Positions 20,686-32,054 of a stretch of DNA of 64,000 bases are shown one piece after another. How positions within the stretch are numbered: position 1 is the first letter of the stretch; each line of letters starts with the position of its first letter. Both the position numbers and the translations under genes were made by a program. The stretch spans positions 97,511,689 to 97,575,688 of the forward strand of contig NC_072793.1 of assembly GCF_028583425.1 (NCBI RefSeq). Reading direction: 5' to 3'. The notes under the pieces were generated by a model. It made no database searches. It was not told the origin of the DNA and saw nothing but the letters and a program-made list of their open reading frames with translations. The DNA comes from Eublepharis macularius. Lineage: Eukaryota > Chordata > Lepidosauria > Squamata > Eublepharidae.

Positions 20686-22690
20686 TTTATTCAATTTATA
20701 CTCCACCCTCCCCACACCAGCGGGCTCAGGGTGGATCACAACAAGGCTTAAAACACATTACACAGTTCAAACCCTTATTACCATTAAAAACATAAAATAC
20801 TACATACCACAGTTTAAAATACCACATCTATATAAATATAGAAACAAGAAACATAGCAGCACATAATTTAGACGATCACCTTTTCATTGTCTCCAAAGCG
20901 TTTTTACCAAAAAAATATGTGGGAGATGGTAGGTGACATAGGATGGGAGGGAATATAGTTTATTCCCCCCGACTGGGGGCGGGGGGCATCGCCTAGCATC
21001 AACCATATGCCTGGCGGAACAGCTCTGTCTTACAGGCCTGGCGAAATGCTAACAAATCTTGCCGGGCCCATGTCTCATAAGACAGAGCGTTCCACCAGGC
21101 TGGGGCCAGGACCGAAAAAGCCCTGGCCTTGGTTGATGCCAGGCGGGCCTCCCTAGGGCCAGGGATCTTTAATAGATGTTTATCGCTCGAGCCCTCTGGG
21201 GCTCATATGGGGAGAGGCGGTCCCGCAGATACATCAGTCCCAGTCCGCATAGGGCTTTATAGGTTAGTACAAAAACCTTGAACCTGATTCGGTACTCCAC
21301 CGGTAACCAATGCAGCTGGCGCAATACCAGTGTTATATGCATCCCGGTGTACCGGCGATGACCTGCGCTGCCGCATTCTGTACCAGTTGTAACCGCCGGA
21401 TCAGGTTCAGGGGAAGCCCAGCGTAGAGTGTGTTACAGTAGTCCAGCCTAGAGGTGACCATTGCTTGGACCACTGTAGTTAAGTCGTGGGATGATAGATA
21501 GGGGGTAAGTTGCCTGGCTTGTTGAAGATAATAAAAGGAAGACCTGGCAACCACAGTAATCTGATCCTCCATTGTCAGGGAGGAATCAAGAATCACCCCC
21601 AGGCTCCTAACTCTCGGAGCCAGTGTAAGCATTGCCCCATCGAGTATAGGAAGCCGGGGTCCCAAATCCATACTTCCATGACTCAAGTACATGATCTCCA
21701 TCTTCGTAGGGTTCAGTTTCAGCTGACTTTGTCTCAACCATCCAGCCACGGCTTCAAAAGCCTGCTCCAGGGCATTCGGGGATGATCCAGGCCGGCCATC
21801 CAACAACAGATAACGCTGGGTGTCATCCGCGTATTGGTGACATCCAAGCCCGAAACTCCGCACCAACTGGGCAAGGGGGTGCATATAGATATTAAATAAT
21901 AATGGGGAGAGTATCGCTCCCTGCAGCACACCACAAACTAGTGGCCTACCGGACTATAGCCTCTCCCCTAGTGCCACCCTCTGTCCCCAATCACAGAGAA
22001 AGGAGACTAGCCACTGCAGCGCTGTCCCCTGAATCCCCACATCGGCAAGGCAGTGGGTCAAAAGATCATAGTCAACCATATTGAATGCTGCTGAAAGATC
22101 CAATAGAATCAGCAGAGCCGATCCACCCTGATCCAGATGCCTGCAGAGATCGTCTGTGAGGGTGACAAGCAGAGTCTCCACCCCATGTCCTGGGTGGAAA
22201 CCAGACTGGAAGGGATCTAGGGCCGAGGTCTCCTTCAAGAAACTCTGCAGTTGTTTCTCGGAAGCCTGCTCAACCACCTTACCCAGAAACAGGAGGTTCA
22301 AGACCGGGCAGTAACTGAGTGGGTCGTTGGGCTCTAATGATGGTTTCTTCAAAAGAGGCCATACCACAGCCTCCTTTAACACCCTAGGAAAAACTCCAGA
22401 GCTTAAGGACAAGTTTACAATCGCCTCCAAGGAATTCCGTAGTTCGTCAACACTGGCTTTTACCAGCCACGACGGACACGGGTCCAGGGGGCATGTGGTA
22501 GGCCACACCACCTGCAGAATCCTGTCCACCTCCTCCCCGAAAAGGGGGCTGAAACGATCAAATATCCGCCCCGGAGACGGCCAAGGGGCCTCTAGTTCAC
22601 GTACTGTGTCAACTGTGGCCAGTAAGTTGTGGCGGAGAGACAAGATCTTATCAGCAAAAAAGCTCGCAAAGGCCTCACAGCTTATCTCCA
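20686..22690 (-). mobile_element. L2-type LINE, inverted relative to the 8.4-kb copy
   Basis: Minus strand. Two open stretches (22691-21954 and 21929-21333) together cover an L2 RT: FHPGHGVETLLVTLTDDLCR, LDLSAAFNMVDYDLL, GAILSPLLFNIYM, and an intact QYADDTQ catalytic box. A disruption near 21.93-21.95 kb and decay after 21333 make it a pseudogene. The upstream segment (GRIFDRFSPLFGEEVDRIL) is the spacer before RT. The 3'UTR ends at about 20686 with an AATAAATTAA-type tail. It sits between the middle and the C-terminal block of the hAT transposase, so it inserted after that element. Confidence 0.9.
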
Positions 22691-23045
22691 AATTCGAATT
22701 TTGGCAGTCTCTGCCTGATTGGGAGACCAGTGAAATATTGCACCTTAAAAAATATTCAAGTCTATTTTTGGAAAAGAATATGAACTATCCCTCTTTATAT
22801 TATTAAATGAGATTTACAAGAAATTATTGCAACTAATTTTCAGTGAAGTGTGCATAGACCTATGGGGTTTTTTGCACACTGCCTGTGAGTGCAACAGAAG
22901 CTGAAAGATGTTTTGGCAAGCTAGCACTCATCAAAAACTGTAGGCATTCAACAATGGGGCAAGAATGGTTAAAGCCACCTAGCCATCTGACCGCAAAAGA
23001 ACTTTTGTGGAATAATTAATGATTTTGCAATGAAAAAGGCCCCCC

Positions 23046-24380
23046 AAAATAAAGTTTTAAAGTTAACTGGCCTAATGTTTGCAGCCAAGTTGACCCATTA
23101 GAATAAAAAAACCCTGAAACATTGCTAGGATAATGACCAAAAAGTTATACAAAATACTTAGCAAACTTTTCAGACTCTCAGGCTAGGTGTTATTATTCAA
23201 GTAAAGGCTGGCATTTCAGAAATGTAGAATATATAACAGTAATTTCAGAATTAAAGCACACTTCCCCCCCCCCGCCCCACTGCTCATAAGATATGTGTGA
23301 GATGAGGTATTGTGGTATTTGTGTGTGTGTGTGTGGAGGGAATGTAATACAAATTTGTACTGGAACTGAATGGAACCAATGCTACTTCAGTGTAATTTTT
23401 AAAATGTGCCATCTTTTAGCCATGTGTACATTTCAAGTGGCTATGAATATACAGAAAATGACAGTTATAGATCCTAGCATTCTTTATTCCAGGCCTGAAG
23501 TTCCCTACTACAAAGCATGCAGAAATGAAAGTATAAATTCTTGACAAAACTTTCACAGGGGTTCCATCAGTGCTCCAACAATACCCTATGTGAGTATGGT
23601 TATTTCATGCAGATCTTACTTTATAATTCAACATGATTACATCTCAAACTAAGCTATGATGCTGACATTTGCATTGAGGATCTTGAGATAGTTCAAACAT
23701 GCATTCAGTCACCATACATAGCACCAGCGCTTAATTTTTTTTAAAAAAAATTATATTAACCTCAAGCAGCTTTCTGCAGATGTGACTAAGAAGCAATCTT
23801 AATAGAGAATAAATGGGCAATCATCTGTGGTCCATTTTGTTAAAACAGGCAGAGAAACATTTCACCTTAATGATCTTAAGAACCCCAACAGTGAGCAAAC
23901 CAACACATTTAAACCATTAATGTAAGGATTTGACAATTAAGTTTATATTCCCAGGTGAAAGCCAGGAACATACCACACAAACAGAATAGGTACCCTGCAG
24001 CTGCTGTACGAACATGTAAAACACACTGACCAAATATTATGAACTATTTCCCACATACATTTGAATTACTTCCTCTTTCACTGATTTTCAGCAGAAGTTA
24101 GTTGCTCCCTGTTGCATCAGCCTGCTTTCCTGCTTACATCACTTTTTGATGGGGGAAGGGAGATTCCGGGGAAATCCAGATGAGATCACCACAAACCAAT
24201 CAAAAGTCTCTAGAGATTACTGGGAACCACTTCCTTTCCCACTGCAACAGTAAATAGAAGCAGGAGAAACAGCTCACATTTCCCCACAGAGTTGTTCAGG
24301 CAGAAACTTGCAATCACACTGTAAAGTATAATATACTAGAGCTGCATATCATTCAAATTTAACAAAATAAGGATTTATGT
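23046..24380. other. RASSF1: RASSF1C intron; simple repeats only
   Basis: No gene or named element. Contains a C-run near 23264-23278 and a short GT repeat near 23318-23333. Confidence 0.45.
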
Positions 24381-24384
24381 CCTA

Positions 24385-24605
24385 TTATAGAATTAGTATG
24401 GTACAGTGATTCAAGTGCTGGATTTGTATGCATTAATCCTGGATTCAAATCCCTGCCAAATTATAAATTAATAGATAGCCTTGGAAAAAACTGCTCTCTC
24501 GCTCTCTCTACCTTAATTATGTGACAGTATTTCTGTGAGGAAAAAACTGCTCTGAGTTTCTGGGAGGTATGATGGGATGCAAATCTAGCAAATCAGTATT
24601 TATTT
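24385..24605 (+). repeat. Degenerate tRNA-derived SINE
   Basis: tRNA-like head with a recognisable B-box (GGATTCAAATCCC near 24431) and a body that includes CTCGCTCTCTCTACCTTAATTATGTGACAGTATTTCTGTGAGGA. Diverged; boundaries approximate. Confidence 0.5.
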
Positions 24606-24804
24606 AGCTGAAGTCATGGAAGCCACATAGCTGCCATGTGTTAGAAAGGCACTGGCAATCAATATGCCACATGAGACCCTGTAGACAATCCCCCAAAGTG
24701 GGGATAATTTAAATACCCAAGGAGTTCTTGTGCTGCTGACATTTCACTTGAATATCTCTCATCTCAGCAAGTTCCAACTCCACCACTACAGCTCACCAAT
24801 GGGT

Positions 24805-25112
24805 AGCACTAGAGATGGGCACGAACCTGAATACGAACCAAAAAAACCCACAAACCAGCTTGGTTCGTGGAAGCTTGTTTCCACGAACTTCCACGAACTG
24901 GTCTACTGGTTCATTTGGTTTGTATTAAAGGGCAGTTTAAACAGCCATTTCCCTGGGGAAATGGCCATTTAAACTTTTACTGCCACTTGCAAGTGGCACA
25001 GCCCTTTAAACACCCAAATCCCACAAACCCCAGCAGAAAATCCCACAAATCCCAGCACAAATCCCATTTGCACAAAATCCTAAGGAACATAATTTGTTTT
25101 TTATTGGGCTAG
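24805..25112. repeat. Palindrome-rich interspersed repeat (GGGCACGAAC type)
   Basis: Starts AGAGATGGGCACGAACC and contains a hairpin (GTTCGTGGAAGC with TTCCACGAAC) and many AAATCCCACAAA-like phrases. This resembles non-autonomous DNA elements common in lizards, but the family is not identified here. Confidence 0.4.
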
Positions 25113-25727
25113 TGTTTAGGAGAAAGCTGGCATTTGCCCTTTCCCCCTTTCACTTGGTACACACTTCCTTGAGAGCTGCTGTGGTCAGCAATTCCCACTA
25201 CTTATTGCCCATCAGTTAACTACAGATAATAGCCCCTGTAGCAGGCAATTCAGCAGAAGAATACTTTGCCTATTAATAGATCTGCCATGCAACAATTTAC
25301 AGAGCCTGACAAATCCAGTGAAACCTGGACTGTGGATGGATTCTGGGAAGCTGGGTGTAACAGGGTGGGGAATATTTCCTATGCACAAATATCTGATCCA
25401 AGAAGGAAAATGGGAAGTGGCTGTATCCTGTGGGGAAAAAAGCAAGAGGAAGTCTGCAAGGGTGGGACAAGCATAAAAGGGGAAGATGGCTCTAGCTAGG
25501 ATAGGAAGAATGTTATTTTAGCTAGGCAAATAGTGAAGAACACTTAGCATCCTGTTTACAAGACAAAGAAAATCAGTCCCATTATATAACAAACTTAGAG
25601 GATGTGGTTATCTGTCAAGGTATATATGGCGTCTATTTCAACACCTTGCAATAGCGTTGGAATACCACATTATATATACAGAAACAATGAAAATAAATGG
25701 AGTTCATCATAGTCTGGTTGAACATTT

Positions 25728-25945
25728 GGGGAAAGGCTATGGCGCAGTGTAGAGCATCTGCTTGGCATGCAGAAAGTGCCAGGTTCAATTCCCGGCATCT
25801 CCAGTTAAAAGAATCAGATAGTAGGTGATATGAAGCACCTCTCCACCAGAGATCTTAAAGAGCTGCTTACAGTCAATCCCAGTATAGAATACTAACCTTG
25901 ATGGACCAATGATCATAACGTAAACTTCATGTGTTCATATATAAT
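25728..25945 (+). repeat. tRNA-derived SINE with A and B boxes
   Basis: Head GGCGCAGTGTAGAGCATCTG (A-box region), then GGTTCAATTCC (25782-25792), a good B box, with the codon-anticodon arm phrase CTTGGCATGCAGA. The tRNA-unrelated body reads AGTTAAAAGAATCAGATAGTAGGTGATATGAAG and ends near CTTGATGGACCAATGATC...CTTCATGTGTTCA. This is the pattern of abundant squamate SINEs. It is the best preserved SINE in the window. Confidence 0.8.
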
Positions 25946-25949
25946 GCAT

Positions 25950-28780
25950 ACTGTTTTCAAAAACAGTTCAACTATTGTTTCCAGAATTTCAAATAAGCTT
26001 CCATGAAAAAATTCCACACAGGTCTTAAAACAGCAACAGATGATTGATTAGTACGTCTAAACTCCTTCCAAAACATGTTTTGATTTAGACAAATTTAACT
26101 GTGTACTGGCCATACACTTTGGCTAAAGAACAGAGGCAGCAGCATTCATGAAACCCTAGTCTTTCTGCCTTATTTCTAGCAATCTGTTTCTCTCCTCTGT
26201 CAAGCTGTCCACGTGGAATTAACTGAAAGAATTCCACATTTCAGACAAGTGGCACATATCCCTTCTGGAAGTGTTCAACACATCACTAATGGAATTTTGC
26301 AGTACACTAAGGCCCATTTAATTGCTCCCAAGCCACTATGTTGAATGTATAACCAATGTTATTTTACTAGGTTCAGAAGTGCAACCTCCAGTTCTCAGGT
26401 CTGAGTCCTCTTATATTTGTAAGTTAACAGATATTTCTCTGATCCACTGCCAACTTTTTTTCCTTCTCTATTCTCTTCTTCCTACTGTCTTTGCCATTTG
26501 ATGCAGATGGGCTGTATTACAACCCTGCTCCATCATCCTTAGTCACAGATGACTAATATCTCATTCTCTTGATATCTCAAAGAGCCTGCTGACTCTACAT
26601 CCTCTTTCATCCATTGGTCACACACATGAGGTTCAGATGGAACTCATGGGATAAAGACACTCTCTCACTCACACACCCCTACCTGCAGGCATACAAATAA
26701 ATAAATTAAAATTAAATGGCACTTCATTTTCAGGTGAAAGCACCCTGTTTATACTCCCTTCTAGAGAAGGCTCCAAATAGCTGTCATCCCTCAGACAAGC
26801 CCAGACCAACTTTGGATGCATCTTGCACCTGGATGTCCACAGCCTTTGAATCCTCTGGCAGGCTCAACAGTTCCTGGTTTCACAATAACCAGTGGATTGT
26901 TTTCTTTCTTGGCACACAAGGAGCACTGGGCAACATATGCGAGTGCACTTTGAAGAATTTGCCCTTTCTGGAACATCCTACCTGAAATGTGATCTGCTCT
27001 TAATATATGCCAGTCCTTGCCTTTATACTACTTAATGTTCCTACAAGTAGTTTAATGATCTTTTTTTGTTTTGTTTAGGCAGCCATACCTATTGTATAAG
27101 ACCTGTCTAAGACTCTCCAAATGTACTTTGAATGTCAGTTATACCTTGTCCTTATTGATACATAAAAAACATTTTTTAAACTTTCCTTCAATACATTTTC
27201 AATGCAGTACCATCATGGACAGGACGAATTTAAATGCCCATGAATATATAAATAAGCTGCTACTAGTTGAGATAAAACACAAGGTTTCCACCTCACTGGA
27301 TCCATGTTTTCTAGGCAGGTTTGAGTCCACACTCATTTCTTTCAGCACTGGTTCCGAATATTTCTCCAGCATAAGAAGATACAGATACTGTTATTTTCAG
27401 GGAAATCATGGGTACTTCTACACTTTTGTGGTAGTCTGATTGCTGATGTGATTCTGTATGAAACTGCCCTTGCAACGGCAATTCCAGACAGCCTGGGGTA
27501 ATCTGTTCTCTTTCCATTTTCAGCAGTATTTTCCCTTTCACACCTGACACTCATTCACACCCACCCCCCCATGTTCTTGTATCACCCGCAGGATACTCCA
27601 CCCACCCCATTTTAATGTGTTTTAAGGTGCATAGGTAATGCAGCACTGCACAGAAATAATGCAGTACCTTTAAAAAAGATTTTTAAAAATACCTTCATGT
27701 ATTTGCTGACACCTCTAATGACCCCCTCCCCTAAGGGCAGGCTGAGGTGTGAGTGAAAAAGGAGCTTGAGTAACCACCTTTTAAAAATAGGTGTCAGCCA
27801 TTAAACCTTTTAAACTCCTATAGGAGATAGGAGTAACCACCTTTTTAAAAAAAATCTCATATTTACATAGCCTTCAACAAGCCTCTTCCCTCTGTCTAGA
27901 AGGCAGGCAATTCTCTTGGTCAGTTACGCTTTTCATTTTTTGATTAGCAGAACAAGTCCTACAATTACTTCTTTCTCCCTGAGACATAAAAAACTGCTCT
28001 TGCCAACAACTTTCCACCCAGGAAATACCAATTTTTACAGATAAAATAAAGCAGATTTTTAAAGGAAAGAACAGGCAGTTCATTGTCTGTGCAGGATGAC
28101 ATTGTGTGGAAACATGGGGGGAAATGCACCAGCTGTAACAAGCATTAACAACTATCATTTCCCACAGATCCTTTAATCCCCCACCCATCCCATTTAAATG
28201 GCAGACATCTGAGGTACCAAGAGGTGAAATAACTACACTAAGCTCAGCATGTGAGTCACTGGCAAAACTAGAAATAAACTTTATTCCAGAATAAGAATGC
28301 AGAACAATTATCTTTCCCACCAATAAATATAAACAGGTTCTTGTCCCTGAAATTGCCTTGATCCAAACAGTAGAAGAACAGGAAAGTTCAAGACCTAGCT
28401 AGAAGAATAGTTTGAACTATCAATTAGTGAATATCCACCCACAAAATAACTGAACACATTTAAAACCACAAGAAGAAATATTTCATAACCATGGACTATA
28501 GGATTTAGCCAACTAAAAATGAGTGTGGATAATGACATCAAGCAGTCTCATTACATTCTGCCACCAAATGACCATTCATTCATTTTCCTGAATGAAACTT
28601 GTTAAAATACCATATTCACATACGGCCTTGTAGATGCAGACCCCTCTTCAAACCAAAATCCCACACCTGCCATTATTGCTAGCCTGTTCCTCAACATAAT
28701 GTGTATTTCTTTTTTTTTCATAGTTTTTGTGGGGTGGCCATGGTTACCATATCATCAAGGAAGAGAGCAATTTTTGTTGA
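25950..28780. other. RASSF1: RASSF1C intron; no feature recognised
   Basis: Mostly AT-rich. Open frames at 26716-26985 and 27874-28323 show no recognisable domain, start context or splice support and are not called. The phrase AGGAGTAACCACCTTTTAAAAA occurs near 27770 and again near 27830, a short local duplication. Confidence 0.4.
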
Positions 28781-28782
28781 CA

Positions 28783-28853
28783 TGTATACAATTCGAATGT
28801 ATACAATTGTTGAATGTATACATTGTTGAATGTATACAATTCTGTTGTATACA
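28783..28853. repeat. Cluster of five TGTATACA palindromes
   Basis: TGTATACA at 28783, 28798, 28815, 28831 and 28846 (starts), spaced 15-17 bp, joined by AATTC- and TTGAA-like linkers. A small tandem array of a perfect 8-bp palindrome. Confidence 0.8.
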
Positions 28854-29158
28854 TTCACTACAGGGAGGAGAAAAGAAAGGTAACACATTCATGCAAATGT
28901 AATACATGGGTCATGTTGCTATCAGTTGCTGTACTGACCTGCATCTTTCTGTTCATCCCCACATGGGCAACCCCTGCTCTTCAGCAAAGCTTTGCTGATG
29001 CTTCTTACTCTACATACATTCCTACCATTCTTCTGACACATCATCTCTGCTATTTCTCTATTATTTCTAATTTAATAATTTTATGCATTGCTTATTAGAT
29101 GTCTCACAATATTTTATTATTGTGTAACACTATGCATTCCACCTTGAAACTTCATAAT

Positions 29159-29214
29159 AAAGATAGGCTATAAATAAGTAAATAAATAGAATTGTGGCTT
29201 CAATTCTGAGCTAC
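29159..29214 (+). repeat. Source-like copy of a 48-bp inverted repeat
   Basis: AAAGATAGGCT...GGCTTCAATTCTGAGCTAC; apart from an 8-nt insertion (ATAAATAA) it is the exact reverse complement of 31194-31241. The preceding sequence ends like a LINE tail (CACCTTGAAACTTCATAATAAA). Confidence 0.75.
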
Positions 29215-29989
29215 CACCATAATTTCTTCTTTATTTTTCTGGCCACCGTTTTGCCATGTTCTCTCTCAACAGGGCTTTGAGATGGTGGTCTCGGGTACTG
29301 CACACCCGCACCTTTTGGGGGGACTCCCCAAGTCCTGAGGGGAAAATGATGGAAATTGGCACTTTCATAAATATGAGCGCTGGCACTTTTTAAAAAAACA
29401 AAAAAGCTCTGTCTCTGCAGCAGGAAAACAACAATCCACCACTACACTTCCTCTGTAGGTGCTTCAAGTCATTTTCTATAAAGTGATTCTCTCCCCCCAA
29501 ATCATAGTTCCTTTTATGGCATCACTGACAGCCGAAATAGCGGACAGGCAAAACTGGTCCCGTTTTCGAGCCAACCTTAGGATGGAAAAATAAGCGAAAG
29601 CATCCCTTCCCATTCCACCATTCCTATATGCTGCCTGTCGGTTTCTTTTTCCTGGCCTGCCCTCCAGAGAATTTTGACCCTTTCACTCCATTAATGGAGT
29701 TTTTAAAATCTGCAGTCCCGCGTGGGCCAATCAAACGTACTCCTCGAACCTTAATCTCGCGGAAGTCCGAATCAGAAGACAGAAAGCGAGGATGGGATGG
29801 TGGGAAATACTACACCTCTCCTATCATCGTTCGATCAGTGCAGGGGGCTAGGAAAGAGCTTGAAGGACCGAGTGGGATTCAATCCGGTTTATCAGAAGGT
29901 GCTGTGGGTGGGAAAGGGTAGCGCAATCCTATTAACAGCCTCCAGTGGCCACCTTAGAGTGAACTGGGGTGGCGGTGGCAGAAGACGCG

Positions 29990-30850
29990 AGTTCCTCACC
30001 TTTTCCTTGTGGGGCTTACGGATGAAGGAGGTTCGGGCTGTGAAGTACTGCTCCAGCTCTGAGTCGGAGTCTTCCTGGCTGCAGTAGCCGCTGCTGGTGG
30101 TGCTGCTCCAGGTCATTTCGAAAGATGGGGAGGCAGCCGCGTCACACTCGCTCATGCCCCGCAGGCTCGAATAGGGAGAAGGGAGGGTGCTTCCCTCTCT
30201 CACCGAAGTCCGAAGGGCGAGACCTCCAAAAGAGTCGCGTTTCTCTCAGCAGGGAAGGAGGACCGAGCTCAAGCGATTGTGGAGAGGTTGCGCCACGCCG
30301 GCTCTCTCCCAGCCACTGCCTTCTCCTTTCTGCTTCTTTTCACTCTGGCGAAACCGGCGCTCAAGCCAGTTTTCTAAATACCGAGGCCCCGCCAATAAGG
30401 GCTCGAGGACACCCAATTTGCCTCCGCTCCCAACCGCGCTAACCCCTCCGGCAACCAGAACCCAGCGACCAAGAGACGCCCAACCACTTCGCTCTCTGTC
30501 CGGCTAGCGCTGCTCGAACGCGGAGGGCGGGGAGACGCCCGCCGCCCCCTTTGGCAGCCGTTGGGATTGAAACGTATACACACGCCACAGCGCCTGCCTG
30601 ATTGGCCGTTGGATTCCGGGCCCCGCAAAGATCTCCCGCCCTGGGCGGCGGAGCTTCTTCCCTTCCCTTCCCTATGAGCGGCTGCGGTGATTTCATCTCC
30701 AAACTAGCTGTGCTGAGGTGGAGGGACGCTGACTTGATCGCTTTCTCTTCAGCCCGCCTTTCAAGTCCTCTCAGAAAGGCAGGCCCACCTCCGCCACATC
30801 CTGCCAGTAAATCTTCCATCAGACGCCGGAAGCCTTAAACGCCCTAGGCA
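29990..30850 (-). promoter_or_regulatory. RASSF1: CpG island / promoter of RASSF1 isoform C
   Basis: CpG-dense block covering exon 2-gamma and about 650 bp upstream on the minus strand. It includes a GC box (AAGGGGGCGGC on the minus strand near 30550) and inverted CCAAT boxes (GATTGGCC near 30600; CCAAT near 30394). Mammalian RASSF1C is likewise driven from its own CpG island upstream of exon 2-gamma. The start site itself cannot be fixed from sequence. Confidence 0.8.
30000..30155 (-). CDS. RASSF1: RASSF1 exon 2-gamma, first coding exon of isoform C
   Basis: 52 codons: MSECDAAASPSFEMTWSSTT, then GYCSQEDSDSELEQYFTART and SFIRKPHKEK, donor AAG|GTGAGG (exon end 30000, phase 0). The MTWSSTTSSGYCSQEDSDSE block is the hallmark of RASSF1C. 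ATG 30155-30153 was chosen because the following short acidic run mirrors the mammalian start; an in-frame ATG at 30203 would add 16 residues and cannot be excluded. Spliced to exons 3-6 it yields 273 aa, against 270 in human. The intron to exon 3 is 14.3 kb and filled with transposable elements. Confidence 0.95.
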
Positions 30851-31193
30851 ATTACGACCGAGTATTACACGTTTAGGATCGGTCCGTTTGGCAGCATTCT
30901 TAAGTCTGCTTAGTTGGAAGTAGGTGCTGTTGAAACACGTTTCATCCTTGTTTACTTCCAGTGCCTTTGTGAGCAGAGTTACAACTCTTGTAAGTCAATG
31001 GGCTTAGAGGGGTATGACTAAGGATGGCACTATAAAACACTCCCCCCCCCCAACTAACCTTTCCACTTTTCTGTATCTGAAGGAATAGGATTCTCTAGTA
31101 GCCCTAGTCTTTTTTCCAGAGGGGGAACTGTTTTTGCTAACATACTAACACAAACAAGTCTTGTGGCATAATAAAAATTTTATTCTTGCATAC

Positions 31194-31241
31194 GTAGCTC
31201 AGAATTGAAGCCACAATTCTATTTATTTACAGCCTATCTTT
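31194..31241 (-). repeat. 48-bp inverted copy of 29159-29214, flanked by 9-bp repeats
   Basis: Reverse complement of the segment 2 kb to the left, lacking 8 nt. TGCATACGT flanks it on both sides (31187-31195 and 31241-31249), so it looks like a small insertion with duplication of the target. Confidence 0.75.
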
Positions 31242-32041
31242 GCATACGTTTTCACGGACTAGAGTCGACTTTGCGCTCACAAGACTCCCATCTCTTTTTG
31301 CTTATAATGTAGAAAGCTCACCAGTAAATCACTAGTTGGAATTCTTTTAGACCAATCAAACCCCACATTTTCTGACACATTAGATTTTTGTTCCTTCTCC
31401 TCCAGATCTAGAAATGTATGGGAAGAGTGGCAGTCATGCTTCCTCTTTCTTCCATGCACATCAATAAAAAGAAGCAACGAAGAACTAATTTTGTTCCTTC
31501 TCTTTTTTTCCTCCACAATCTTGAATCATTTAGACTCCGTGACAATCAGATTAGTGGCCAGTTTAGACCTGAATCCAACCTTCATAAACAAGAAAATATC
31601 AGGCAATGGCCAGATGCACAAAATTTCAGCTTCCAAATGAGGGTTCCACACAGTGTTACACTGTAAGTTAGGTTCTGTTTAGAAGTCTGTCCTTTCCCTT
31701 CTATTCCTACTCCCTACTATTCAGTCCTTTGGCTAGGAGGTAAGTAATAGTCTATCATTATGAAATGAAATAACTCGTGGATTTATATTCTTCCTCTGAG
31801 TGCATAAAAGAGACTCCAAGTCGTCAAGTAGCTACAGTGAAGAGCGAGCTATGGATGTCTGGAAGTAGAGTCTTGTCAACGTGCCAGATGCCTTCAAACA
31901 GCCAGCTAGTTCTACCTCCCATTGATCAGGGACACAGTGGCATAGGGCAAGGAACCAGGGTTTCATGAAATTCTCTTCCTCCACAAAAATTTAGTGAAAG
32001 ATACTAGAGAGCAATTAACTTGTTCTATAAAGAATACAAAG

Positions 32042-32054
32042 TATCTATGGTGAT
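32042..32054. repeat. Target-site duplication of the second Penelope insertion (left)
   Basis: TATCTATGGTGAT, repeated exactly at 32427-32439 on the other side of the insertion. A third copy, part of a longer flanking duplication, lies near 32462. Confidence 0.8.

Larger units (their letters stand above)
17390..23045 (+). pseudogene. Decayed hAT transposase (ZMYM/TTF-finger type), interrupted by three insertions
   Basis: Frame-broken but ordered blocks of a hAT-family transposase: FKDPYLWPKNIVDF (about 17.66 kb), NWKEIITRYWLVWSVSNQ and ALYCFPC of the TTF-type zinc finger (18.8 kb), ASRGLAFQGD (19.13 kb), QNEFIELCRKSVQKAIL (19.3 kb), GFDGDSDMSGKIKGIQA (19.6 kb), SNFFIASPVKWKTI (19.76 kb), SRNVFDATLDVV (20.5 kb), and the C-terminal dimerisation block LPVSATEAERCFGKLALIKN then STMGQEW (22.88-22.97 kb). 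Catalytic acidic residues cannot be judged because of the decay. A Penelope pair (17697-18673), a SINE (about 20.1-20.3 kb) and an L2 (20686-22690) lie inside. The Penelope target duplication falls within the zinc-finger-proximal coding block. The left end is uncertain, and no terminal inverted repeats were identified. Confidence 0.75.

Noticed and set aside
25728..25945. Possible tRNA gene (good A and B boxes)
   Set aside because: No complete cloverleaf, and followed by a SINE body and tail.
26716..28323. Open frames 26716-26985 (+) and 27874-28323 (-)
   Set aside because: Read as possible genes, but neither translation shows a motif, low-complexity signature or splice signals; expected by chance at this length.
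29628..29921. 97-codon plus-strand frame just outside the RASSF1C exon
   Set aside because: No recognisable domain and no conservation cue; it lies in the first intron next to a CpG island.
30125..30838. Open frames on both strands in the RASSF1C CpG island
   Set aside because: High GC content removes stop codons by chance; no domain or splice logic beyond exon 2-gamma.
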